Shown piece by piece: positions 35,611 through 43,465 of a stretch of DNA of 64,000 bases. The notes beneath the pieces were generated by a model. The model was not told the origin of the DNA, did no database searches, and worked only from the letters and a program-made list of their open reading frames with translations. The stretch's first letter is position 1. The number at the start of each line of letters is the position of its first letter. Source of the stretch: Streptomyces apocyni (GTDB taxonomy: Bacteria; Actinomycetota; Actinomycetes; Streptomycetales; Streptomycetaceae); contig NZ_WHOM01000039.1 in the NCBI RefSeq assembly GCF_009739465.1, forward strand, positions 124,001-188,000, in the 5' to 3' direction. The position numbers and the translations under genes were made by a program.

Positions 35611-35711
35611 AGGGCAAGCCTGGCGTGCGGAGGTTGCCGCGTCGTTGCGCGGGGGTGACGGGTGCTGTGCGTGGGGCGTGGCGGCGGTCGTGGCGGATTT
35701 ACCCGCCCGGG

Positions 35712-36146
35712 TTACCCGCCCGGGTGGTGGGCGAGCCAGTCGCCGCTGGGGATCGGGGTTCCGGTGGCCCGCAGGTGGCGGGCCACGCGGGCGGACGCGA
35801 GGTAGACCCAGGCCCGTACCGCCGTCCCGTCGGGCAGCCGGGTCACGTCTCTGGCCACCCGGTCATAGAGGCTGCGGGGGTCGCCGGGGACGTGGTGCTC
35901 CAAGCGGTCGAGGTCCTGGAGGAGGGCGGGGTACACGGCGGGCAGCGCGGTGAGCAGTTCGCCACGCACCACTCCGCCGCACCCGGGCTCCTCTACGGCG
36001 TACGGATAGCCGGGGCCCTCGAAGAGCACCGTGTCCGGCAGCTGTCCCGGCTCGGTAGCCGCTAGCCGCTCGTGCAGGAGGAGCGCGTGGTGGTTGCGGG
36101 CGCCGGTGCGCAAGGTGCCGTAGACGAAGAAGGGCAGCGGTGTCAC
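35712..36146 (-). CDS. Gamma-glutamylcyclotransferase-fold protein
   Basis: 144 residues. The GTG overlapping the cutA stop is chosen; the upstream in-frame sequence lies inside cutA. The start FFVYGTLRTGARNH is the glycine-rich substrate loop of the GGCT-like (AIG2) fold, with the acidic residue in LEHHVPG-like context near 82 in place of the catalytic glutamate region. Family members remove 5-oxoproline from gamma-glutamyl amines or peptides; the exact substrate is not known. It is co-translated with cutA. Confidence 0.82.
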   Translation of the reverse strand: MTPLPFFVYGTLRTGARNHHALLLHERLAATEPGQLPDTVLFEGPGYPYAVEEPGCGGVVRGELLTALPAVYPALLQDLDRLEHHVPGDPRSLYDRVARDVTRLPDGTAVRAWVYLASARVARHLRATGTPIPSGDWLAHHPGG

Positions 36147-36472
36147 CGGGCGGTCTCCTGGGCCACCCACTCCAGGTAGGCGGCGCTGCCGCGCAGGACA
36201 GGCGTGGCGATGATCTCCGGGGTCTCGTAGTCGTGGGCCGCGGTGATCCACTCCTCCAGCTCGGGGTACCGCTCCGCCGTCGTCTTGAGGAGCACCTGCC
36301 ACTCCTGGTCGGTCTCGATGTCCCCGTTCCAGCGGTAGACGGAGGTGACCGGGCCGGAGATCTGGGCACAGGCGGCGAGCCGCGCGTCCACCGCCCCGCG
36401 GGCGAGCGCTTCCGCCTTGTCCGCGGCGTCCGTTGTCGTCAGCACCGTCAGTACGGTGAGCGCTGTCTGCAC
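36143..36472 (-). CDS. cutA: Divalent-cation tolerance protein CutA (copy 1)
   Basis: 109 residues, GTG start seven bases after ggagg. A ferredoxin-like fold that forms a stable trimer. Family segments are visible: LARGAVDARLAACAQISGPVTSVYRWNGDIE near 24-54, EWQVLLKTTAERYPELEEWI near 57-76, and HDYETPEIIATPV near 80-92. CutA was linked to copper/divalent ion tolerance, but its true role remains debated. A second, diverged copy lies at 48308. Confidence 0.93.
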   Translation of the reverse strand: MQTALTVLTVLTTTDAADKAEALARGAVDARLAACAQISGPVTSVYRWNGDIETDQEWQVLLKTTAERYPELEEWITAAHDYETPEIIATPVLRGSAAYLEWVAQETAR

Positions 36473-36613
36473 AGCCAGTCCTCCAGTCCTCTCAGCGGTC
36501 GTCCCGCGGCCGGGTGGCCGGGGTCCACCGCTTTGATTGTGGCGGTCGATCCCCGGCCATCGTGACCGTGCGGGCAGGACGCGGCGGGACAGCGGAACTC
36601 GGCAGGGCTCGGG

Positions 36614-37261
36614 CTACGCCCCGTACGGGTGGACCGCCTTCGCGTCGCGCAGGGCACGCGCCCACCAGTGGAGCTGGTCGAGCATCGTCTTGGCGGCCGC
36701 GTCGGCCTGGGCCGGGTCCCGGTGCCTGCCGCTGTCGTCGAAGTGCGCGCCCGCGTTGTGGAAGGAGACCGTGTCCCGGACCGTGACGGCGTGCAGTTCG
36801 GCGAAGACCTGTCGCAGCTGCTCCACCGCGCGCAGCCCCCCGGACATCCCGCCGTAGGAGACGAAGGCAACGGGTTTGGCCTGCCACTCGCCGTAGTGCC
36901 AGTCGACGAGGTTCTTCAGCGACGCCGGGAAGGAGTGGTTGAACTCGGGGGTGAGGACGACGAAGGCGTCGGCGGCGGCCAGCTTCGGGGTGATCGTGGC
37001 GAGCGCGGACTCCGCGTCGGGTGTCTGGCGGAAGGAGGTGGGCAGCTCGGCCTCGGCCACGTCGACGAGGTCCACCTCGAAGTCCGCGTGCGCGCGGACC
37101 CGGGAGAGGAACCAGTCGGCGATCACCGGCCCGAAGCGGCCTTCGCGGTTGGAGCCGATGATCACGGCCACCCGCAGCGGGGCGTCGGCGGTGGAGTCGG
37201 CGGCGAGGTCGGCAGTGGAGTCGGCGGGGGCAACGGTGGTGTGCTCAGCGGTTGTTGTCAT
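36614..37261 (-). CDS. NADPH-dependent FMN reductase
   Basis: 215 residues. Flavodoxin-like fold with the FMN phosphate loop VIIGSNREGRFGP near 33-45, and the PEFNHSFPASLKNLVDW segment near 103-119 that packs on the flavin. The N-terminal ~27 residues are a low-complexity repeat (ADSTADLAADSTADAP). It is divergent from soxR; the palindrome at 37276 lies between their starts, so SoxR probably controls it. A role in quinone/azo or redox-dye reduction is likely. Confidence 0.9.
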   Translation of the reverse strand: MTTTAEHTTVAPADSTADLAADSTADAPLRVAVIIGSNREGRFGPVIADWFLSRVRAHADFEVDLVDVAEAELPTSFRQTPDAESALATITPKLAAADAFVVLTPEFNHSFPASLKNLVDWHYGEWQAKPVAFVSYGGMSGGLRAVEQLRQVFAELHAVTVRDTVSFHNAGAHFDDSGRHRDPAQADAAAKTMLDQLHWWARALRDAKAVHPYGA

Positions 37262-37275
37262 GCCTTCAGGGTGAA

Positions 37276-37295
37276 ACTTAAACTTTGGTTTAAGT
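37276..37295. promoter_or_regulatory. SoxR-type operator palindrome
   Basis: A perfect inverted repeat ACTTAAAC-TTTG-GTTTAAGT of 20 bp between the FMN reductase and soxR. It overlaps a -35-like TTAAAC and lies in front of a -10 TAGAAT at 37301, seven bases upstream of the soxR ATG. MerR-type regulators bind palindromes placed in the promoter spacer. Confidence 0.78.
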
Positions 37296-37313
37296 CAAGC
37301 TAGAATGGCGCGC

Positions 37314-37769
37314 ATGACGCACCTCACATCCGGGAGCCGGGAAATCACCGTCGGGGAGCTGGCCGAGCGCAGCGGCGTCGCGGCCTCAGCGCTGCGTTTC
37401 TACGAGCGCGAAGGCCTCATCACCAGCCGTCGCACCACGGGCAACCAGCGCCGCTACAGCCGGGAGACACTGCGCCGGGTCGCGTTCATCCGTACCTCGC
37501 AGCGGCTCGGCATTCCGCTGGCCACGATCCGCGAGGTACTGGGGCTGCTGCCGGACGACCGCACCCCGACCCGCGAGGACTGGGCGCGGATCTCCGCGTG
37601 CTGGCGCGCGGACCTCGACACCCGTATCCGCACCTTGCAGCGGCTGCGCGACAACCTCACCGACTGCATCGGCTGCGGCTGCCTCTCGCTGGACCGCTGC
37701 GCGCTGTCCAACCCGTACGACGAACTCGCGAGCCACGGGCCGGGCCCGCGCCGCCTGATCGAGGACTGA
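37314..37769 (+). CDS. soxR: Redox-sensitive MerR-family activator SoxR
   Basis: 151 residues. The MerR helix-turn-helix begins TVGELAERSGVAASALRFYE near 12-31, followed by a dimer helix. The iron-sulfur cysteines are CIGCGCLSLDRC at about 122-133, the CX2CXCX5C signature of SoxR that binds a [2Fe-2S] cluster sensing redox-active compounds. The ATG at 37314 is chosen because -10 TAGAAT is seven bases upstream, giving a leaderless transcript; an ATG at 37305 would overlap the -10. It likely controls itself and the FMN reductase. Confidence 0.92.
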   Translation: MTHLTSGSREITVGELAERSGVAASALRFYEREGLITSRRTTGNQRRYSRETLRRVAFIRTSQRLGIPLATIREVLGLLPDDRTPTREDWARISACWRADLDTRIRTLQRLRDNLTDCIGCGCLSLDRCALSNPYDELASHGPGPRRLIED

Positions 37770-38023
37770 GCTCAGCCCCGTCGGCCACGCCCCGACGGTC
37801 ACCCGTTCACAGCCGTAGCAGCCAGGCTTCGGGTTCTTTCCGTCGACACGCCGGTGACCTGCTGCGACGTTGCCACCGGTGCGTCAGGGACCGCCCGTTC
37901 GCCAGGTTTCTGACGCCTCATCGACAGGCGTGGCGCCGCCGGACGCAGTTACCTCGGTAGCAAGGGCGCGACCGACGCAGCGGCACATGGGGGTGCCGCG
38001 GGCCGTACCCGCGGAAGGAACAC

Positions 38024-38539
38024 ATGGGCACCGCCACCCGCCTGCTGACCGGTACCGCGCTCGCCGCCGCCGCGGCCTGCCTGTGCGCCACGCCCGCCCT
38101 GGCGGCGGACCCGGCCGCCTTGGAGATCGATCCGCCGCGTGCGACACCCGGCACCGAGGTGACGGCTAACACCACCGCCTGCGGCGCGGGCGGCACAGCA
38201 GCGGGGGACGCGAGCGCGGTCGGCGCGGGCGCGTTCAAGCTGGCGCCGAGCACGCACCAGGAGGACGCGGTCGGACAGTTCAAGATCCCGACCTCCGCGA
38301 CGCCCGGCACGTACGCGATCCGCGCGAAGTGCGTCACGGGCAGGGAGGTGTCAGGCGACCTGGTCGTCACCCTCACCGCCCCGGCGCAGGTGACCCCGAA
38401 GGGGCATGTGAAGACGGGGGTCGGTGGCGCACTCGGCCCCGACCCGGTGAAGACCGCGGCGGGCGTGGCGGCGCTGGCCGTCGCCGCCGCGGGCGGTACC
38501 TGGCTCCTGCATCGCCGCGCGAGAGGCGACGGGATCTGA
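38024..38539 (+). CDS. Secreted, membrane-anchored protein upstream of sortase
   Basis: 171 residues, ATG after gcggaagga. Signal peptide with cleavage near 28 (LCATPALAADP). The mature part is beta-rich with two cysteines (about 53 and 106), consistent with an Ig-like fold. A C-terminal membrane helix (about 143-161) ends in HRRARGDGI. No LPXTG-type sorting motif is seen, so it may be anchored simply by this helix. The following gene is a class F sortase. Confidence 0.75.
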   Translation: MGTATRLLTGTALAAAAACLCATPALAADPAALEIDPPRATPGTEVTANTTACGAGGTAAGDASAVGAGAFKLAPSTHQEDAVGQFKIPTSATPGTYAIRAKCVTGREVSGDLVVTLTAPAQVTPKGHVKTGVGGALGPDPVKTAAGVAALAVAAAGGTWLLHRRARGDGI

Positions 38540-38656
38540 CCGGACATCCTCCGCTGTCCGTCCACCGGTACCGCCAGCCCGCCCCCTTCGAGTCTGCGGC
38601 CGCACGCGGCTCGAAGGGGGACCGGGGCACGGGCGTCACACTCGAGGGGACCCCTC

Positions 38657-39415
38657 ATGCACCCTGCGCACCGGACACCACACGACGAGCCGTACGAGCA
38701 GCCGTACGAGCCGCGCGAGCAGCCGCACGACGAGCCGCACGACCAGTTGTACGAGCAGCCGCCCGGAACGTCGTCACGTAGCGCCCGAAGGAAAGCCATC
38801 AGCGCGACCATAGGAGCAGTCAGCGTCGCCGCTCTGTGCTCGGGCGTCTGGCTGCTCCAGAACGGCGCCGACACCCGCCCGCCCCCGCAGCCCTCCGCCG
38901 CCCAGGCCGCCGACCGCCCCGCGAGCAGGGCCGCCGACCTGGTCGCCGCCCCCGCGCTGGCCGCGTCCCCGCCCACCCGGATACGCATCCCCGCCCTGCG
39001 GATCGACGCCCCGCTGATGGGCCTCGCCCTCAACGCCGAAGGCGGCCTGAACGCGCCGCCCGCTGACCGCCCCACGCTCGCCGGGTGGTACGAGGCGGGC
39101 ACCGCGCCGGGCGAACGCGGCACCGCCATCGTCGCCGGGCACGTCGACAACGCGGACGGCCCCGCGGTCTTCTACTCGCTGGGCGCGGTGCAGAAGGGGC
39201 ACACCATCGAGGTGGCCCGCGAGGACGGCAGGACCGCGGTGTTCACCGTGGACGCCGTCGAGGTGTACGACAGCCACGCCTTCCCGGACGAGAAGGTGTA
39301 CGGCGCCACGGACCGCCCCGAACTGCGGGTCATCACCTGCGGTGGCGGCTACTCCAAGGAGACCGGCTACCTGGGCAACGTGGTCGTCTTCGCCCACCTC
39401 ACGGGCACCCGCTGA
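38657..39415 (+). CDS. Class F sortase
   Basis: 252 residues. The N-terminal cytoplasmic part is a repeat-like PYEQPYEP and HDEPHDQ region, then a membrane helix (about 47-67), an Ala/Pro linker, and the sortase domain from about 115. The catalytic His is H162 in VAGHVDN and the catalytic Cys C228 in ITCGGGYS. The usual arginine about twelve residues later is not evident: the sequence reads GYLGNVVVFAHL. Sortases join secreted proteins to cell wall or pili; substrate unknown, possibly its neighbour. Confidence 0.88.
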   Translation: MHPAHRTPHDEPYEQPYEPREQPHDEPHDQLYEQPPGTSSRSARRKAISATIGAVSVAALCSGVWLLQNGADTRPPPQPSAAQAADRPASRAADLVAAPALAASPPTRIRIPALRIDAPLMGLALNAEGGLNAPPADRPTLAGWYEAGTAPGERGTAIVAGHVDNADGPAVFYSLGAVQKGHTIEVAREDGRTAVFTVDAVEVYDSHAFPDEKVYGATDRPELRVITCGGGYSKETGYLGNVVVFAHLTGTR

Positions 39416-39509
39416 ACACGGCACCGGCACCCGCCGAGCACGTCACCGGGACCCACAGAGCGCGACACCGGCACCCGCCGAGCGCGACACCGGCACCCGC
39501 CGAGGACGC
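39400..39509 (+). repeat. Five tandem 22-bp repeats between sortase and TSUP genes
   Basis: Five units with the consensus core CACCGGCACCCGCCGAGCGC fill the space between two convergent genes exactly. The first unit codes for the last residues of the sortase (TGTR-stop) and the last unit ends at the stop of the transporter gene. Units 2, 4 and 5 are nearly identical; units 1 and 3 have diverged. Confidence 0.85.
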
Positions 39510-40301
39510 TCACCCCACCCACTGCTCGTACGCCAGCTTCGCCACCAGCGAGACGACGACCACCACCAGCACCCCGCGCACGAACCCACTCCCCCGCTTC
39601 AGCGCCATCCGCGCCCCGGTCATGCCACCCACCAGGTTGAACGCCGCCATCAGGGCCGCGAGTTGCCAGTACACCGTGCCCTGGTAGGCGAACATCGCGA
39701 GGGCGCCCAGATTGGTGCACACGTTGACGATCTTGGCGGTGGCCGAGGCGTGCACCAGGTCCATATGCAGGATGGCGGACAGCGCCAGCACCAGGAAGGT
39801 GCCGGTGCCGGGCCCGAAGAGCCCGTCGTAGAAGCCGATCCCCAGCCCCGCCAGCACGATCGCGGCGATCACCCGCTGCCGGGTGGGCGGCCCGGCGACG
39901 GCCGCGGAGCCAGCGGAGCCGAAGGACGGCTTCAGCATCACGAAGGCGAGCACCCCGAGCAGCACCACCATGATCATGGGACGCAGTACGCTCTGGCTGA
40001 TTCCCCCGGCGAAGAACGCGCCGACCATCGACCCGCCAAGCGCCGCGAGCCCGATCCGCACCGCGGTCCCCACCTCCACGGGCGCCTTCCGGACGAAGGT
40101 CACCGCCGCGCCCGTGGTGCCGACGATCGCCACCGCCTTGTTCGTACCGAGGGCATACGCCGGTTGGGTGCCCGCTGGCAGCCCGAGCAGCAGCGCCGGA
40201 AGCAGCAGCAGTCCGCCACCGCCCACCACGGCATCGATCCATCCGGCCGCGAGAGCAGCGAGGCACAGGACCACGACCATGGTCAGCGATATGTCAGGCA
40301 T
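39510..40301 (-). CDS. TSUP-family (TauE/SafE) membrane transporter
   Basis: 263 residues with about eight membrane helices. Conserved family features include AGWIDAVVGGGGLLLLPALLL near 19-39 and LGTNKAVAIVGTTGAA near 51-66, plus a repeat of this pattern in the second half (GFYDGLFGPGTGTFLV near 155-170). The family exports sulfite, sulfoacetate or other organosulfur anions, with substrate not predictable here. It converges on the sortase gene. Confidence 0.9.
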   Translation of the reverse strand: MPDISLTMVVVLCLAALAAGWIDAVVGGGGLLLLPALLLGLPAGTQPAYALGTNKAVAIVGTTGAAVTFVRKAPVEVGTAVRIGLAALGGSMVGAFFAGGISQSVLRPMIMVVLLGVLAFVMLKPSFGSAGSAAVAGPPTRQRVIAAIVLAGLGIGFYDGLFGPGTGTFLVLALSAILHMDLVHASATAKIVNVCTNLGALAMFAYQGTVYWQLAALMAAFNLVGGMTGARMALKRGSGFVRGVLVVVVVSLVAKLAYEQWVG

Positions 40302-40402
40302 GATCGCGACACTATGGAGGATTTAGGTGTGCCGTCCATGAATCGCTGGTGACTTGAGCGTCTTCAGAGGTTCGCAGCGGACCCCAGGGGGCCGGGAGAA
40401 CG

Positions 40403-40438
40403 TTCTTGACCGATAATTCTTGACCGATCGTTCTCGAT
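40403..40438. promoter_or_regulatory. TetR promoter with repeated operator motif
   Basis: Two exact copies of TTCTTGACCGAT at 40403 and 40417 and a third partial copy (TTCTCGAT) at 40431 repeat every 14 bp. The second copy contains -35 TTGACC (40420), with an 18-bp gap to -10 TAGAGT (40444), seven bases before the ATG. The inverse motif is found at 41114 before the MFS gene. Confidence 0.72.
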
Positions 40439-40456
40439 AGACCTAGAGTTGCCACC

Positions 40457-41041
40457 ATGGCCAGGACCAAGGAGTTCGATCCGGACGCCGCGCTACAGTC
40501 AGCCCTCGAGCTGTTCTGGCGGCGCGGATACGAGGCGACGTCGATGGCGGATCTCGTGGCGCACCTCGGCATCGGTCGCGCCAGCCTGTACGCGACCTTC
40601 GGCAACAAACACGAGCTGTACCTGAAGGCCATGGACCGCTACACGGAGACCCGCGACCCGGTCCTGCTGGACGCACTCTCCCAGCCGGGACCGATCCTGC
40701 CCGCGGTCCGCACGCTGGTGCGCCAGTTCGCGTCCGAGGCCGCCACCGAAGACGTACGCCAGCACGGCTGCCTCATCACCAACACCGCGGCCGAGCTCGC
40801 CCCGCACGACCCCGCGGCGACCCGCCGCGTCGAGCTCAGCTGGGAGCACCTCGAGACCCCACTGCACTCCGCGCTCGTACGGGCTCAAGCTCAGGGCGAA
40901 CTGCCCGCGGGCCGGGACCCGCTGAGCCTGGCCCGGATGCTGCTGGTGCTACTCCAGGGGATACGGGTGGTCGGCAAGGCGTCGGGGGACCCGGCTCGGG
41001 TGCGGGACGCCGCGGAGCAGGCTTTGGCGCTGCTGGACTGA
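40457..41041 (+). CDS. TetR/AcrR-family repressor
   Basis: 194 residues, probably leaderless. The helix-turn-helix is MADLVAHLGIGRASLYATFGNKHELYLKAM at about 31-60, preceded by FDPDAALQSALELFWRRGYEATS. The rest is a ligand-binding helical bundle with an HGCLITNTAAEL segment (about 97-108) typical of this subfamily with a conserved CL pair. It sits upstream of an MFS exporter and an SDR enzyme and shares its operator motif with the exporter promoter, so it probably represses both. Confidence 0.9.
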   Translation: MARTKEFDPDAALQSALELFWRRGYEATSMADLVAHLGIGRASLYATFGNKHELYLKAMDRYTETRDPVLLDALSQPGPILPAVRTLVRQFASEAATEDVRQHGCLITNTAAELAPHDPAATRRVELSWEHLETPLHSALVRAQAQGELPAGRDPLSLARMLLVLLQGIRVVGKASGDPARVRDAAEQALALLD

Positions 41042-41111
41042 CAGACCACTGACTCGGAGGCGCGGCGACGTGAAGTCGCGCCACCGCGCCTTCTTACGCC
41101 CAAATAATGGA

Positions 41112-41126
41112 ATGAACGGTCAAGAA
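41112..41126. promoter_or_regulatory. Operator motif before the MFS gene
   Basis: The sequence GAACGGTCAAGAA reads TTCTTGACCGTTC on the minus strand, ten of whose first ten bases equal the repeats before tetR at 40403. It lies 12 bp before the MFS start. Confidence 0.6.
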
Positions 41127-41137
41127 AGAGGGGGATT

Positions 41138-42526
41138 GTGACCACCACCCAAGAGGCGCCGCCACCGCCCGATACCCGCACGCCTCGGCCGCCGTCCGGC
41201 CCGGCGTTCGCACTGCTGGCGAGCGTGCAGGTCACCCTGATCTACACGCTCGCCGCACTGGCCGTGCCACTGCCGCACATCGGGCGCGAATTCGGGCTCG
41301 ACCGGGGCGACTTGATCCTGCTCAGCGCCGCCTACGGGCTGACCTTCGCCGGACTGCTGCTGCTCGGCGGGCGGATCGCCGACCGGTACGGCGGGCGGCG
41401 GGCGCTGGCCGTGGGGCTGTCGCTCTTCGGCGCCGCCTCGGCCGCCGCGCCACTGGCCCCGTCCTTCGACGCGCTGCTCGGCGCGCGCTTCGCTCAGGGG
41501 GTGGGCGCCGCCCTGGTCGCGCCTGGTGCGATGGCCGTTCTGCGTACCGTCTTCCCCGCGCCCGCCGCGTACGGAAAGGCCATGGCGACCTGGGGCGGAC
41601 TGTCCGTACTCGGCGCCACGGCGGGCAATCTGGTCGCCGGGGTGATCTCGGCGCTGTGGTCATGGCGGCTTGCTTTCGTGGTGCCGATCGTGGTGGCGGC
41701 GCTGGCGCTGGCACTCGCGCCCCGGCTGCTGCCGACGACCGCGCCCGGCGGCGGGCGGAACCTGGACCTGCGCGGGGCCGCGCTCGCCACCGCGGGGATC
41801 ATCGCGGCCAGTTACGGGCTGGTGGCGACCGACGCGTTCGGCTGGACCTCGCCCAGGGTGTGGGTTCCGCTGACGGTCGGGACCGTACTGATCGCCGCCT
41901 TCCTCGGCGTCGAACGGCGGGCGGGCGACCCCCTGTTGCCGCCCGGCTTCATCCGCGTGGGGCAGCGCCCGCTCGGCCTCGCCGCCACCGCCGTCACGGC
42001 GGCGGGCACCGCCAGCTCCTTCGTCCTGTTCTCGCTGCATCTACAGGACGGGCAGGACGGGCGCGGCTGGTCGGCGCTGGAGACGTCGGGCGCGTTCGTG
42101 CCGTACGCGCTCGCGCTGATCGCGTCGGGGCGGGCGGCGAGTCCGCTGATCGGGCGCTATGGCGCGGCGGCGGTGACCGGTGGCGGGCTCTTCACCGGGG
42201 CGACCGGGCTGGCCCTGCTCGCGGCGACCGGGTTCGCTCCCCAACACCCTTACCTGTACGGCCTGTTGCCCGGTCTGGTGCTGCTGGCCGTCGGGGGCGC
42301 GCTGGCCTTCGCGGGGTCCGCCGTGCTCGCCACCGCGGAGGTCGCGCCAGCGGACGCGGGGCTCGCGGGCGGTGTGTTCAACACCGCGATGGAGAGCGGC
42401 GCGACCGTGTTGTTCGCGGCGCTGATCGCACTGGGCGGCTCCGCGGCGAGCATCGCGGCGGCCGCGACGCTGTTCGCCGTGCTCGGCGCGCTGACGACGA
42501 CCTCGCGCCTGGGCGCCCGGCGCTGA
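41138..42526 (+). CDS. MFS drug-type exporter (DHA2-like)
   Basis: 462 residues, GTG start eight bases after agaggggg. Many membrane helices; motif A is in GGRIADRYGGRRALAVG near 85-101. Length and the LMFS pattern (QVTLIYTLAALAVPLPHIGREFGLDRGD near the start) suit a 14-helix DHA2 exporter. It likely removes a toxic compound; the substrate is unknown. It is followed by an SDR gene, with the TetR regulator upstream. Confidence 0.9.
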   Translation: MTTTQEAPPPPDTRTPRPPSGPAFALLASVQVTLIYTLAALAVPLPHIGREFGLDRGDLILLSAAYGLTFAGLLLLGGRIADRYGGRRALAVGLSLFGAASAAAPLAPSFDALLGARFAQGVGAALVAPGAMAVLRTVFPAPAAYGKAMATWGGLSVLGATAGNLVAGVISALWSWRLAFVVPIVVAALALALAPRLLPTTAPGGGRNLDLRGAALATAGIIAASYGLVATDAFGWTSPRVWVPLTVGTVLIAAFLGVERRAGDPLLPPGFIRVGQRPLGLAATAVTAAGTASSFVLFSLHLQDGQDGRGWSALETSGAFVPYALALIASGRAASPLIGRYGAAAVTGGGLFTGATGLALLAATGFAPQHPYLYGLLPGLVLLAVGGALAFAGSAVLATAEVAPADAGLAGGVFNTAMESGATVLFAALIALGGSAASIAAAATLFAVLGALTTTSRLGARR

Positions 42527-42599
42527 CAACCCGCTCCCCCACCACACACGAACACCACGTCACCTCACTTCACCGCACTTCACTAACAAGGAGTTACTC

Positions 42600-43364
42600 A
42601 TGACCCGCAACCGCTTCTCCGGCAAGACCGCCCTCGTCACCGGTGGCGGCACCGGCCTCGGCCGGGCCATCGCCCTCGCCTTCGCCGCCGAAGGCGCCAA
42701 CGTCGTCGTCGCGGGCCGCACCGTGGCCCCGCTCGACGAGACCGCCGCCCTGATCGAGCGGGTGGGCGGCAAGGCGGCCGTCATCCCCGCCGACGTCACC
42801 CGCGCCAGCGACGTACGAACCCTCATCCAGGAGACCACCGCACGGTTCGGCTCCCTCGACGTGGCCGTCAACAACGCCGGAGTACTGCGTGGCGCGGTGC
42901 CGGTCGCCGAGGTCAGCGAGGAGGACTGGGACACGGTCCTGCGTACGAACGTGACGGGTGTCTGGCTGGCCATGAAGTACGAGATCGCCGAGATGAAGGC
43001 CAACGGCGGCGGCACCATCGTCAACATCTCCTCCAACCTGGGCGCCCACCAGCGCATCCCGAACGCCGCCGCGTACATCACCTCCAAGGCCGCCGTCTCG
43101 GCGCTGACCCGCGCCGCCGCCCTCGACCACATCGGGGACGGTGTGCGGATCAACGCGGTGAGCCCCGGAGCCGCCGACGGCCCGATGTCACTGCTGCCCG
43201 GCGAGACGAAGGACGAGCGCGCCGAGCGGATCAAGAGCCAGAACCCGCTGGGGCGGATCGCGGGGGCCGACGAGATCGCCGCGGCGGTGCTGTACCTGGC
43301 CTCCCCGGACGCCGCGTCCGCCGTCGGAACGGACCTGGTGATCGACGGGGGTAGCGCTGCCTGA
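42600..43364 (+). CDS. Short-chain dehydrogenase/reductase (classical SDR)
   Basis: 254 residues, ATG seven bases after aaggag. Cofactor loop TGGGTGLG near 14-21, NNAG near 90-93, catalytic Ser in NISSN near 141-145 and YITSK near 159-163. Residues AGRT after the second strand (about 38-41) suggest NADP(H). The closest type is 3-oxoacyl-ACP reductase or glucose dehydrogenase-like. It shares direction with the MFS gene 73 bp upstream and probably its control. Confidence 0.9.
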   Translation: MTRNRFSGKTALVTGGGTGLGRAIALAFAAEGANVVVAGRTVAPLDETAALIERVGGKAAVIPADVTRASDVRTLIQETTARFGSLDVAVNNAGVLRGAVPVAEVSEEDWDTVLRTNVTGVWLAMKYEIAEMKANGGGTIVNISSNLGAHQRIPNAAAYITSKAAVSALTRAAALDHIGDGVRINAVSPGAADGPMSLLPGETKDERAERIKSQNPLGRIAGADEIAAAVLYLASPDAASAVGTDLVIDGGSAA

Positions 43365-43465
43365 CGCCACGCCCGGCCAGTCGTACGCTGAGTTAATCAA
43401 AGCGCCACCCACGGAAGCCCAAAGTCCGAAGCCTGAAGCCTGAAGCCTCTCCAGAGGAGCTCCCC

